Assembly: GCA_013368325.1 (NCBI GenBank)
Contig: JAACJK010000174.1
Location: forward strand, 124,001 to 188,000
Source of the DNA: Ephemerocybe angulata
Lineage: Eukaryota; Basidiomycota; Agaricomycetes; Agaricales; Psathyrellaceae
Length of the DNA stretch: 64,000 bases
Direction: 5' to 3'
Position numbers and translations under genes: made by a program. Shown piece by piece: positions 53,798 through 64,000 of this stretch; position 1 is the first letter of the stretch, and every line of letters starts with the position of its first letter. The notes under the pieces are model-generated. The model was not told where the DNA came from and made no database searches. It worked only from the letters and a program-made list of their open reading frames with translations.

Positions 53798-56462
53798 ATA
53801 GTGCCGTAGAAGAGGTTGGAAGATGAAAAGAAAACTAGGGGAATAGGAAGTAAAGGAGGTAAGGGGATGATGGATAGAATCCCAGTACGTCCCAGCTTTT
53901 ATACCTTCCTGCCTCCATCCGAATCCAGAGTCCGGCGGATCGACTGAGATCTCCGCCGACTCCCTTTCCTGAAGAACATGTAAAATACGTACGCCCGAGT
54001 GACTATGAATAGATGGGTTTTGCGCATATTTCGTCTTGCGCGCGTTATCTCGCCCCAGGGTTCAATCCAAAAGCCTTCGCAACCCTTTGCAACCGCACTA
54101 AAACTCGGGCATCTGTCAAAGATGAGAGTTTCCGGCACGCCAAGGTCATCCGGAGCCGAATTGGTGTCCTGTTTATCGTACGGATGCGAAGATGCGAAGG
54201 TTGGGAGCGGGAGGGTCGGAGATGGAGGTATTGAGGTTCTTCAATGCTTGGACTCCTAGTCATCGAGACGATGGGTCGGAAGGGTGTTGAGCACCCATAG
54301 GGTATAGGGGGTGCTCTATGAGTGGCCGTATAGCAATCTGAAAGCAGGTGATATGTATAGGTACAAGTATCGAGGTATTTACGCGCAAATCCCAAAGAAG
54401 CGCCCACAACACGAGACTCAAGGCCCAACTCACCACCCCGTCCTCCTCCCCAAAATTCCTAGCATCAGAGTACTCTGACACGGTACTCCAAGACATACCC
54501 AGCCTCTCCAAGCACCTCAATCTGCAAAAACATCGCGGAACGTTTATGTGCCGTAAGCACCTTCATTCAAGCTTCTTGCAATGCCCTCCCGAACTCACCC
54601 TGCCGTCGCACAGATTCCATCCTCACTACCGACATCATACGTAACACACAACCCGGTACCATGCAGTTTAGTCTGGGAGCGGGGAGCGTGCGTTCGGCGG
54701 ATGCAGGGAATGGCGAGAGGGGTGAGGAGGTGGATCTGGAGAGTCGCATCCTTGAGGTACGTTTCCTTCACTCTTGGGGAGGGGATCGAATGTGTGGAGT
54801 GTTGCACTCATACATGGAACCCCTGAGAGAGGTAGTATGAGTGTTTTGGGGCATATCTCCAGGGGATCACGGTATAGTGCGCGTTTTAACAGTTAAGCGC
54901 CCAATAAAGATTAAGCGCTTACGCGCAATATCGCAGATTTTCTGCTCATTTTCGAATTTCTTGAGTCCCAAAAGTTTGGGTAAGCTTTCCCACGCATCTA
55001 CCAGTTTATTGCATACAACTCAAATGCAGTATGCAGTGCAAACGTTGCCAACTACGTAGAGCCACTCTCCATGCACTGTCCAGCATTGCCCGCCGAGTCC
55101 AGTCTCGGATCTCCGAAGGTCGAACCCTGACTGTGCCGTCTCTTAGTCTAAAATTAGTGCAGATAAACGAGATACGTGCGTATGCGTGCTACGTAGTGAT
55201 ATCCAGTTGTGTGAGAGACGGGATTTGTGGGTCGGGGCAGAGATATGCGAAACTCGCGCTTTGCCTATCCGCTGCCCAAAGTCCATTCTCGGATATCCAA
55301 GATTGAGTGCCAGTTGTGACGTACTTACATGGGTCTGGGTGTTCGGATGTGAGATATGTAGTATGTACGTATGTATGCACCTAGTGACGGTGACATCTAA
55401 ACGTGTGCGATTGGGTATGAAGACTAAACATTTGTGCGAAGGTGTGAGGCGGTTGGCCAATTTGGTCTGGACTGCATTGGAGGTGTGTTGGAGGCTGGGT
55501 GTTAACTGAAGAAGTGTAGAGTACCTTATTCTTTGCGTAATACTTCCCTGAAGAGTGTGTATTCACACATAGACTATTCCTAGAGGTGACAACAGAAGAC
55601 AAGTTAAAGGGATCTGTTGGATTAAATCAAGTGAACTCGGAACGGCATCTCTAATCATCGTGTTCCCCCAGACTTTACTATGCATATGCAGCAAATTCAT
55701 GGCCAGGAATGGCCTCGGATTTTGCCGCGCGCAGCGACGGTCTACTTCCCACAAGTTCCTTGTTGCTCGAACTGAGCAGCCTCTTGAATGCTGCTATCAA
55801 GGCGAAGGCCTGAAAGACTTGCTGTTAACACACACTTTACTGCACGAGGTGAAACAAGGCACTCACGGGCTTCTGTAGAATCGTATCGGTAGAACATGGT
55901 GCGTTGAGGATGAGTTCGCCAAGTCTAACATTTTATACCTGAGCGTACCTTGTCATTGGCCCAACGATAACCCTGAACGATCGGGCACAGGTTAGGGCCA
56001 GTGTAACAGCAGAGAGACGCGACGCGTTGGTGTTATTTGGCAGTTTTGATGGGGAAGGCCGGCGCCCGTTCCGGTCCCTCCTGTATTCCTCATTGAGTCA
56101 TTTACTTCCGTTGATCTGAGCTACCGGCTCGCCCCAGGTTGTGTTAGCCGAATATTCTTAGCATAATTAAGCGCGCAACAAGCGCCTTCCACCATACCTA
56201 GTGCAACTTCTGAATTATGGGTAGACCATAACCTGATGACTTGTTCCATGTTTGTATCGTCATGACTCAACCAGGAGTCACCCAAGGTTCATCCTTCTCC
56301 CTAATATACCGGTCCCCCTCGATCTCTTCCGATCAAATGCTTAGGAAATGCCGAAATTTTCTTTGGCGCCGCCTTTAAAAACGAGCATCTTGTCGATTCT
56401 CGTCTCCCATCCTTCTTTCTTGACTACTGCATTCCCTCTTCTCTCGTCAACAGTCCATCATC
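53798..56462. other. Long stretch without a supported gene
   Basis: Short frames exist on both strands but none shows a domain, a coherent splice chain or a paralogue in the window. The 3' end (56350-56462) is pyrimidine-rich and probably contains the promoter of the next gene. Confidence 0.45.
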
Positions 56463-59400
56463 ATGTCGTCTAACCGCAGTCCCTCTCGTTCTCCCCCATC
56501 CTCTCCTATGCGGTGCGTACCATCTCTGCACCCCCATCTTGCACTTAATCTCACTGTCATTCACAGTCCTGGCGACGCCATTGAACCTCAGCCTACAAAT
56601 AAAAAATCTTCTTCCAGTTCCAGACGTCGCGCTGTGTCTGGAGAAACCAAAGCTTTCGATCGTGACCGAGCCAAACAGTGGCTGGAATCGAAGCAAAGGC
56701 GCCAGACTGACGGGGACTCTCTCATTTCTATCGTTACGTCGGGTGATGAGTTGTACGTTTGAATCTCTTCATTTAACCCTCGTACTCACACCCTTTAGCC
56801 CTCAAGACGATCCTGACGATTCGACTTATCGAGGTCGGCTTCCGGCCCGATCTCGTATAGGGACCATCCAGTCCAATCGTGACGCTGTCACACCGCTTCG
56901 GACCCATGGAACTGACAGGTGTGTCAAACTTGATCTCGTTTCTTCCTTCCTTCCCTCATCCCGCTTTTTCAGGCTTGACAATCGTTCCCTCGAACCGGCG
57001 ATATCCCTTTCACGCTCCCGCTCTCCTCGCGAGCGAAAGGAGGGCGGGAGTCGCGTGCACCAGTCAGTCGACCGCGAATCTATCGTGATCACGCCGCCCC
57101 CACCGATTCGTATCACCCGTTCCAAGTGAGTACTGACCTCAGGTAGTCCTGAACTGTGCTCATTTCTATACCAGAATGAAACCCCGCGGGGCGTGCTTCA
57201 AGTCGGCAGCCATCGTTGACACCGACAGCGATAACGATGCCAAGCCAGCCACGTCCTCCTCTTCGTCCAAGAGAAAGCATTCTTCTGGAAGGAGACGGGG
57301 AACTGGTACACGGGTCAACTCTCCATCTCCCCTGTACGTCCTACCGTGTTCTTACGCAGTGATACATCTACTTATACATTCATTCATTTAGTGCGAAGAA
57401 GGCTCGCATGAAGCCCAAGCCCTTCCCCCTCTCGAGTACGCACCTATTTTAACCTCTTTCATCATTTGCTCTAACACTTTTCATGAAGAATGCCTACGGC
57501 TTTGGACTTGCTCCATGAAGCCATCGAGAAACGGAAGGCCAAGAAACCTCTACCTCGTCGTCATTCCCGCTCTCCCGTCCCCTGGTTCTGGCGTACACCA
57601 TCCCCTGACCATCAACCCGCCCGTCGTTCAGCATCACTTCCAAGGTCGAGTTCATCGTTGGAGGATGAAGACAAGTCGCCGTTGGTGGAAGATCGTGTGT
57701 CTATGTCTCCATCATTCGTTCAGACCTACTTTTTCGACGATGAAGCAATGGAAGAGGACGAAGAAGCCCAAAGTTCAGACCGGGAAGGTGGTCGAAACGA
57801 TATCGGGGAAGACGAGTACGACTTGGATGACCCGTTCATGTGAGTACGGCGTTGAAGTCTTTGAACTTTGCACTTATCGCCGCTTCAGTGACGATTCTCT
57901 TGCCATGGAAGACCTTCCTCGAAGCCGCAAGAAGTCCTCCACTTCTCGTCACCACTCAGACCGGACGAAGGCGTCTGCATCATCGTGAGTGACCTGCTTC
58001 TATGTACAAAGCCGTGATGCTCACTATCGTTCCAGAATACGTTCCGGTCGTTCTAAAAACCGTGAAGTGTCCTCCCCTAAGCACCATCGCTCGTCTTCTC
58101 ATCGTGCGCATAATCGCCCTCACCGTTCACGTTCCACCGATGGCGAGGAGTCTTCAGACCACAGCTCTTCATCTCGTGCTGACCATGGAGAGCGCTCCAC
58201 GCGTGACATTCCCTCCCGTTTCCACTCCGGTCGTTCCAAAGCGCGTGAAGAGTCCCGTAGAGACCGCCCCACGTCTGACCTCCACTCCCATTCCCACTCC
58301 GGTCATTCCAAAGCGCGTGAAGAGTCTCCCGCCGCCAAACGCAAGTCGTCCGCTTCTCGTCATGGTCAGCTCCGTCCATCCCCCACCAAAGCCGTAGAGG
58401 TGCTTGAGATATCGTCTGATTCAAACAACGACGGTGACGACTCGTAAGGTCCATATCCCTTTCAACCAGGCCTGTACTTACAACCATGTCAGTGTCCCTC
58501 GCCGCGGCCCCCCAGGTGGGTTCAGAATGTCAACCGGAGGCCGCGCTCCAAAGAAGAACCACTCTGAGACGGCTGTACCGAACAAGAGCGACGACAAGGA
58601 GTCCAATCCAAAACTCAAGACCAACAACGCGTAAGTTATGCAGCTAGATAACCTGACATTATCTCACTGCCTTCACTTTAGTTCGAAGCCGAAACCACGC
58701 CCAATCCCCAAGACACAGCCATCTAAAAACGCGTCTGGAGAGAAGCGTGATAAGAGTAAGGGCAAGGAAATGGCCAAGGCGGAGAAGGATGAGACGCCTA
58801 TAAGCAAGAAGGACAAGGGAAAAGGCAGAGCGGTTGTGCGCACCCCGTCGCCGGAACCACTACAAGACGTGCCTATCTCAGATGAGTGCGTACTCTTCTG
58901 AGCCTTGTTCATTTTCGTTCGATACTCAGTATAGCTTCCAGCGAACTATCGGCTTATGAGAGGCGTCAATTGCGGTATGTCATGATTATTCCTTCGATTT
59001 ATAGTATACTAATTCTCGTACAGCGAAGCGATGAAAGAGAGCAAGATGATGGCTCCATCCACTCCATCGTCTAAATCCGCGCCTGGAGGAGGGTCGAGCT
59101 CAGCATCTGCCAACGCTTCGGGCTCTTCCTCTCGTCCGACTGCACCGACTACCTCCGCTCCGCCTGCAGGGGCTGCAGTGCCTGGTCCGAGTACTGCGCC
59201 TGCGTCTGCTCCGACTACAGGGCCAGGGTCTGGTCCCACCGCTGCGTCTGCGTCTGGTACGTCAGCTGCGGCTCCTCACAGTGGGAACGGCCCAGCGGCT
59301 ATGACCATTCAACAACTCGTAGCGCTTGCGGCCACAAACGCAGGAACAGGCAGTACGGGAACAGCTCCACATCCCCTTCCAGTCGCACTCCCCCCATTGG

Positions 59401-60549
59401 ATGCGTCCTTCGTCCAGCGATGCCGATTCCTCCCCAAAATCGACCACACAGCCAGGCCAGATTTGCGAGACGCGGTCCTCCTTCCGTTCTACGAAGGTGT
59501 TCTCTGTTTGGAGTACGTTGAAGAGTCTATCCTTAGTTTCCACATGCTTACTAGCCTCACACAGCACCGGGAGAATCATTCCTTGGAACGAGCTCGAGGG
59601 TAGAGGGTTTATCGTCTTCTCAGCCTGGGCGGAATGGCTTCCGCACCTCAATGGAAGGTACGCCGCTTCCGACGACTCTCTTATTCGACATCCAGACTCA
59701 TAAACATCAGGATGGCATTGGACGCTGTGACCTTTCGCGAAACGGGTGTGTTCCGTAACCCTGCTCGCGCATCTCCCGTCGACATCGTCGTTCGCACCGT
59801 CCCTGGTCCCACGGAGAAGTTCAACCTCCACTGTCTCCCAACTCCTACCTCTCCAACTCCAGAACCATTGGTTGCCGTGTCCTGTGGATGGCTCGAACAT
59901 TCTCAACTGACTGCTGCCAGCGAAATCGGGCTTCGCCAGAAGTATATTACTGTTATCTTTCACACACAGGAGTGGGAACGCACTGTCGGCTTCATATGCA
60001 TGGCATCAGGCTACCCCGAACTCCACGCCCAATTCGCCCGTAACGCGTTACAATTCTCCACTCGCGCTCAAGTGTCCCGTGGACCAAAAAGTCCTGAGCG
60101 TACGTGCTTCCTTCCTTCGCCCTTCACCCTTTATCTTAATCGGTGTTACTCCAGAATCTTCCTCCAAGGGCAAGAAGCGTCCGGCCCCTTCCAGCATGTT
60201 CAAGTCTGCTACAAATGGGTCGTCATCCCGTATTTCACAGGATTCATTCTCCCTTCCAAATGACGCTATTGGTAAGTCTCGTTATGTCTTCTACGTCTCT
60301 CGAATACTAATTCCAATCGTTGTAGTGCCCGTGTACGACGCCCGCAATTTGGACTCACTGGACTTCAACGACATTCTTCCTCGTCTTTCGACACTTCCCG
60401 CTTACACTGGCGGCGAAATACCCCAGGGGTCCTTCGTGGTGGTCGGATACACTATGACAGTGTATCTTGCAAACAATGGTAATCGCACTTTGGGATGTAA
60501 CCTTCAGTGGATTATCGTCGTCGGCACTCCTGAAGACCCTGAGGAGTGA
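56463..60549 (+). CDS. Large RS-rich, mostly disordered protein of unknown function, about 15 exons
   Basis: Small exons from 56463 (MSSNRSPSRSPPSSP) are linked by introns of 45-70 bases; the first join is 56512/56567, the second 56752/56799. About the first 650 residues are Ser/Arg/Lys-rich with repeats such as HSGRSKAREES and HSGHSKAREES (58215-58330) and acidic patches, as in nuclear RS proteins. Around 59080-59260 there is a Pro/Ala/Ser/Gly low-complexity linker. The C-terminal 300 residues look folded: RCRFLPKIDHTARPDLRDAV, IPWNELEGRGFIVFSAWAEW, CGWLEHSQLTAASEIGL and GGEIPQGSFVVVGYTMTVYL. It ends at TGA 60547-60549. I do not know the family. Nuclear location is inferred from composition. 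Confidence 0.65.
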
Positions 60550-60780
60550 ACGACTTGATCGTCTTGCCTTTTTCACGTTCGTAGCATAGCTTGTAGTCTC
60601 CCTCTCCACTGAGTCATAATGCTACCGTGTTTTTTACTGGCAATTCTCTTTATATCGCTCCAACGATCCCAGACATACCCTGACTCCTCGATCGGTGGCC
60701 GTAGCGAAGGGGCGTCTGTCTCACCCATTCCACCTTACCTTATCTCTACACTCACGCTCTCCCTCTTCTACCTATTTCTT

Positions 60781-61735
60781 ATGCCTGTTCCTGTTCCATT
60801 TGCTCAGCTTTGGGAGCATCTGCCCGCAGAACTCAAACTCTCCATTTTTTTTCGCCTCCCACTACGTGACATTATCAACTTCTCTTATGTTTCATTACAC
60901 TTCCGTCTTTTCGCTCTCCACTCCCTTCGTCAACGCCTATCGGAGCTCCTTCTCCCTTACCACCTAAACGTCTACTCGGTCTTCCTAGCACTGGATCGTT
61001 GCAACACCGTCGTTGCAGGATCCACCGCACTCGAACTCGTCTGCCCTTCCTCAATCACACCGAATAACATCGACTTCCTTTGCCCTATCACGGAAGCAAA
61101 TCTTTTCATCTCGTACCTCGTTCTCGAAGACCCCTTCTTTGGGCCCCCTTCCATCGACGACGATCCGGGCCAAAATGCGGTGCGCGACGTCGTCATCCTC
61201 TACCACCCGACCACAAACGCGACAATCCATGCTATCATATCCGTTTCGTCATCAGCCCTTGCCCCACTCTTCCAGTCTCATTCAACATTCGTAATGAACT
61301 TCATCTCAGCGTCTGGATTCTATTCTTGCTATCCCGAACTGACAGCAGAGAAAGAAGGTTCGCTCGTCCATCGTGTACTCCCTTGTTATCATCCTGATGT
61401 CATCTCCGCTCCCAGGGTTCAGAAACGTAACGGACGTTGAAACAGAGGCTCAACCCCGTCGACGGATGGATGAAGACAAATATATCGCCAGAGGGTTCAG
61501 ATATCGGCAACCTTGCCCTCCCAAGGAAGAGCGGGAACTGAACGCTCCACCCCGAGAGTCGTGCTTACATTCGAAGCGCGAACTCACCGACAATGTCGCA
61601 GCCATCTTGCCGTTCAACGTATTTCATTTATCAGCAAGCTACTGGCCGAAGACGAAGTGGAGGTTGGGCTTCATACTGAAGCGGCCGGGACGAAGTACAG
61701 TCGTGGACAAGCAAAGTCTACAAAAGGGGTTTTGA
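60781..61735 (+). CDS. F-box protein with nucleotidyltransferase-like middle
   Basis: Exon 1 (60781-61372) and exon 2 (61416-61735) are joined by a 43-base phase-1 intron (GTGTAC...CCCAG with CTGAT), giving about 303 residues. HLPAELKLSIFFRLPLRDII is an F-box. NTVVAGSTALELVCP followed by NNIDFLCP resembles the GS...D core seen in many mushroom F-box proteins with a nucleotidyltransferase-like region. DKYIARGF and the Cys-containing end follow. I chose the ATG at 60781 because it places the F-box about 15 residues from the N-terminus; an in-frame ATG at 60619 is also possible. A role as SCF substrate adaptor is inferred from the F-box only. Confidence 0.65.
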
Positions 61736-61896
61736 GAGAACGGCTCGTTGAATTTGTCCGAAACTTCGTGGACGAACTCCGATTTGGAAAAGCGTTCAAA
61801 AAACGCATCTCCGAGGTTTTTCCATAGACTTTTGGGGGGTGGACAAGATTTTTGGGCAAAAAATTCGATATATTTGGCAATTTTCTGAGCTGTTAT

Positions 61897-64000
61897 CTAG
61901 TTCAGCAAAGCCTCGATGCTCATATAAGCGCGCCTCGACACAGATCTATGCCCTTTCTGCTGGCGCACTGCCCACGCCGCCGCCTCACCCTTCAAGCCCT
62001 GCCTATAAGCGGACATAAACCGCCAAGATCGGTTGACGAAACGTCGGATTACTTCCTTCGGGCATGCGTCCAGCCATCGAATAGCGCATTCCTTAGCCGC
62101 GGCGAAGCTGGGCTTGCTTTCCTGTCGGTAGCGGTACTTAGCCCAGCCCCAATACTAATGATAACATATGTTAGTCTATAGATAGATGTAAATTAGAAAG
62201 GTTGTACTTACCATCTCAATCGGATTAAGTTCACAGTGAAATTTCGGGAGGAAGATACACAAGTGACCTCGTTTGGTGATCTCCGCCTCGAGAATAGAGA
62301 TTTGATTGACAAAATCGTCCTGCCTGCTCAGAATCCGAGCCATGCAGCAGTCAGTATTCTCGAAAGGGCATACCGGACTGCATTTGGCCTTTTTGTTCCT
62401 CACGTCAAATCCGCGCTCCTCGAGGACCTGCTGAAGGCCCTTTGCGATTCTCTTTGATGGATTCTCTGGGTCGGGCATTGTCATCGATTGGGGTTTTCCG
62501 CGATAGGCAGGGTGTGGATTGGTCATGGGGATGGTTGTGTCGTGCTGAATCCGTTGAGCGCCGCCATTTGATTTGTTCATTTCAAACGCCTTGAGCGCAT
62601 CGTCCGGGAGTGCAGCGTGTGCCGAGGACTGATCGAAAACAAACAGCGCTTGCTTGCCTGGGTGTGCAGCCTCGAACACAGGGATCGCGTCTTCGATGAC
62701 CTGCCTGATTAGCTGCTTGCAGTCCCACCACGCATCACCATTGGCCCCAGGAAAGATAACCTTCCTTGCCTGCGAGATAATGGTGACGCCGTCTTTATCA
62801 TACAATACTAGCCGCCCATCGACCTCATTGATAAAATCCGAGATATGGATTAGGCGCCCACGGCCTTTCTTCTGAAGGATTTGTTCTCCCTTCTTAAGCC
62901 TGACACAAATAGAGTTAAGTTAGTGTTAATATACGATGCAGATGTATTGAAGGAAAATACCATGCTGAGGATTGGTTGTCATTTGCCTGAAAGCATGTCT
63001 CGTCATGAAAGCATGCGATGATCTCCTTCTCTCCATCCTTCAAAGTGGGCTCGCTCCGCTTCAGTACCCCATCAACCATTTGGTACTTGGCCATTCGGCG
63101 CTCGTACTCCGCCATGAGAGGCAGGAACTCCTTCTCCCGGTACATAACCACATCAACACGCTCGTGCCCATCCATGTACACACCTTTCCGCAATACCGTC
63201 CGTGTCCATCCCAGCTTAACCAACCATCGACGCGCAGTGCGCTCGCACAGCGGCTTTGCAGTTGAGATTCCAAGCGCCGGCAAGATCTTCTCGTTGAGCC
63301 CGATCTGGAACTTGAGTGGTGTGACCTGACCCGTTGGAATCTCGAGAAGCCATGCTCGCGCCGCACGCCGTACACTCTCATCCTTCAAAAGTGACTTCGA
63401 GTTTCGATAACCACCCCGTGTCTCCGTCGGTAGCTGCTCGTATATCTGGTAATGCCTTGCCAGAGCACGTAGCCGTCGCGCAAAGCCTGCTCCCGACCCC
63501 CGCAAATCGTCGCACCACTGAAGCGCAACATGCTCACTCGCCTTCAGCTTCCCGAAGCCTTTGAGACGCAAATTTGCGAAGCTCTTCAGCATAATGAGCT
63601 GGTTTATCTGCGTCAGTGCTAGTTTACGGTGCCCCTTGACGAGATCTTTCGCGATCTGATCACGAAGTACGTCCCATCCTCGAATTTCGACGTTTGCCGT
63701 GAGGGTTTCGTGCAGTTCGTCCTCCCAAGGTTCCAATTCCGTTGGGCTTTCTTCGGCGCTGTTATCTTGCTGTGGAGGTGTCGGGTTGTCTTCAGGTGAG
63801 TCGGAGTCGTCGCTTGAGTCAATTCGGTCGTCGTATGCGCGCTTCTGACCGAGTTTTGGACTGGGAGGTTGGTTATTGGATGTTTCGTCTCCGGACATGC
63901 CCTCGTCGTCAAAGCCAAGTGGTGGGGGTGTCATGGACTCCTCACGGATCGTTATATCCAGAAATTCGAGCCGGACAGGGTCTGGGGACTCCTGACGGAC
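61897..64000 (-). CDS. Tc1/mariner-like DDE transposase, possibly extending past the right edge
   Basis: Exons 63934-62961 (open further upstream to the window edge), 62899-62212 and 62154-61897 splice in phase to at least 639 residues. After an acidic, Ser/Pro-rich N-terminus come an HTH-like region (KPLCERTARRWLVKLGW) and the catalytic landmarks IIACFHDETCFQAND, ALFVFDQSSAHAALPD and FHCELNPIEMYWGWAK. These match the DD...E order and the LNPIE motif of the IS630/Tc1/mariner superfamily. The second exon has a Cys-rich insert (CSPVCPFENTDCC) characteristic of the mushroom version of this family. No stop or frameshift was found, so the gene may be active. The frame is still open at 64000, so the start could lie outside the window. 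The element's inverted repeats were not identified. Confidence 0.82.

Noticed and set aside
61513..61827. 104-residue plus-strand frame at the 3' end of the F-box gene
   Set aside because: It overlaps the second exon of the F-box gene in another frame; the exon fits the family ending better.

Overview
The window looks like a stretch of chromosome from a basidiomycete fungus of the mushroom class (Agaricomycetes). Genes are split by many short introns of about 45-65 bases with GT...AG ends and CTRAY-type branch sites. The protein families point the same way: CHAT-type TPR proteins, a Plavaka transposase, DUF6589, a DUF6698-like gene, Rds1-type ferritin-like and SnoaL-like secreted proteins, and F-box proteins. 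The assignment is inferred from these families; no database was searched.

Layout. 1-1826: 5' part of a TPR gene leaving the left edge. 2.4-31 kb: a repeat-rich region holding four copies (A-D) of an unclassified non-coding repeat of roughly 2-2.5 kb, with small genes and gene remnants between them. Copy A carries a hAT-like non-autonomous element with a perfect 8-bp target duplication. Copy C carries a complete pogo-like transposon, whose transposase is itself split by another small inverted-repeat element, giving three nested levels. Between the copies lie two divergent paralogous zinc-finger-like genes, three small genes that resemble one another, an MFS transporter remnant, a frameshifted SnoaL-like gene and an intact five-exon ferritin-like gene. 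Five of the small genes share promoters crowded with the hexamer CAAAGC/GCTTTG.

31.7-38.9 kb: a decayed DUF6698-like gene head to head with a Plavaka transposase that has an in-frame stop and a frameshift. 39.7-41.9 kb: a tandem pair of F-box-like genes; the first has lost its middle. 42.2-48.6 kb: a DUF6589 gene and a RecQ-type helicase gene, convergent with overlapping 3' ends and enclosed by 51-bp inverted repeats. This is the best candidate for an undescribed mobile element. 49.7-61.7 kb: host-like genes (an unknown family, a long RS-rich protein, an F-box protein) separated by a long A/C-rich tract without clear genes. 61.9 kb to the right edge: a Tc1/mariner-like transposase.

Several reading-frame breaks fall in short homopolymer runs (22864, 38694, 41595, 44055). 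Some of the apparent pseudogenes may therefore be assembly errors rather than decay.
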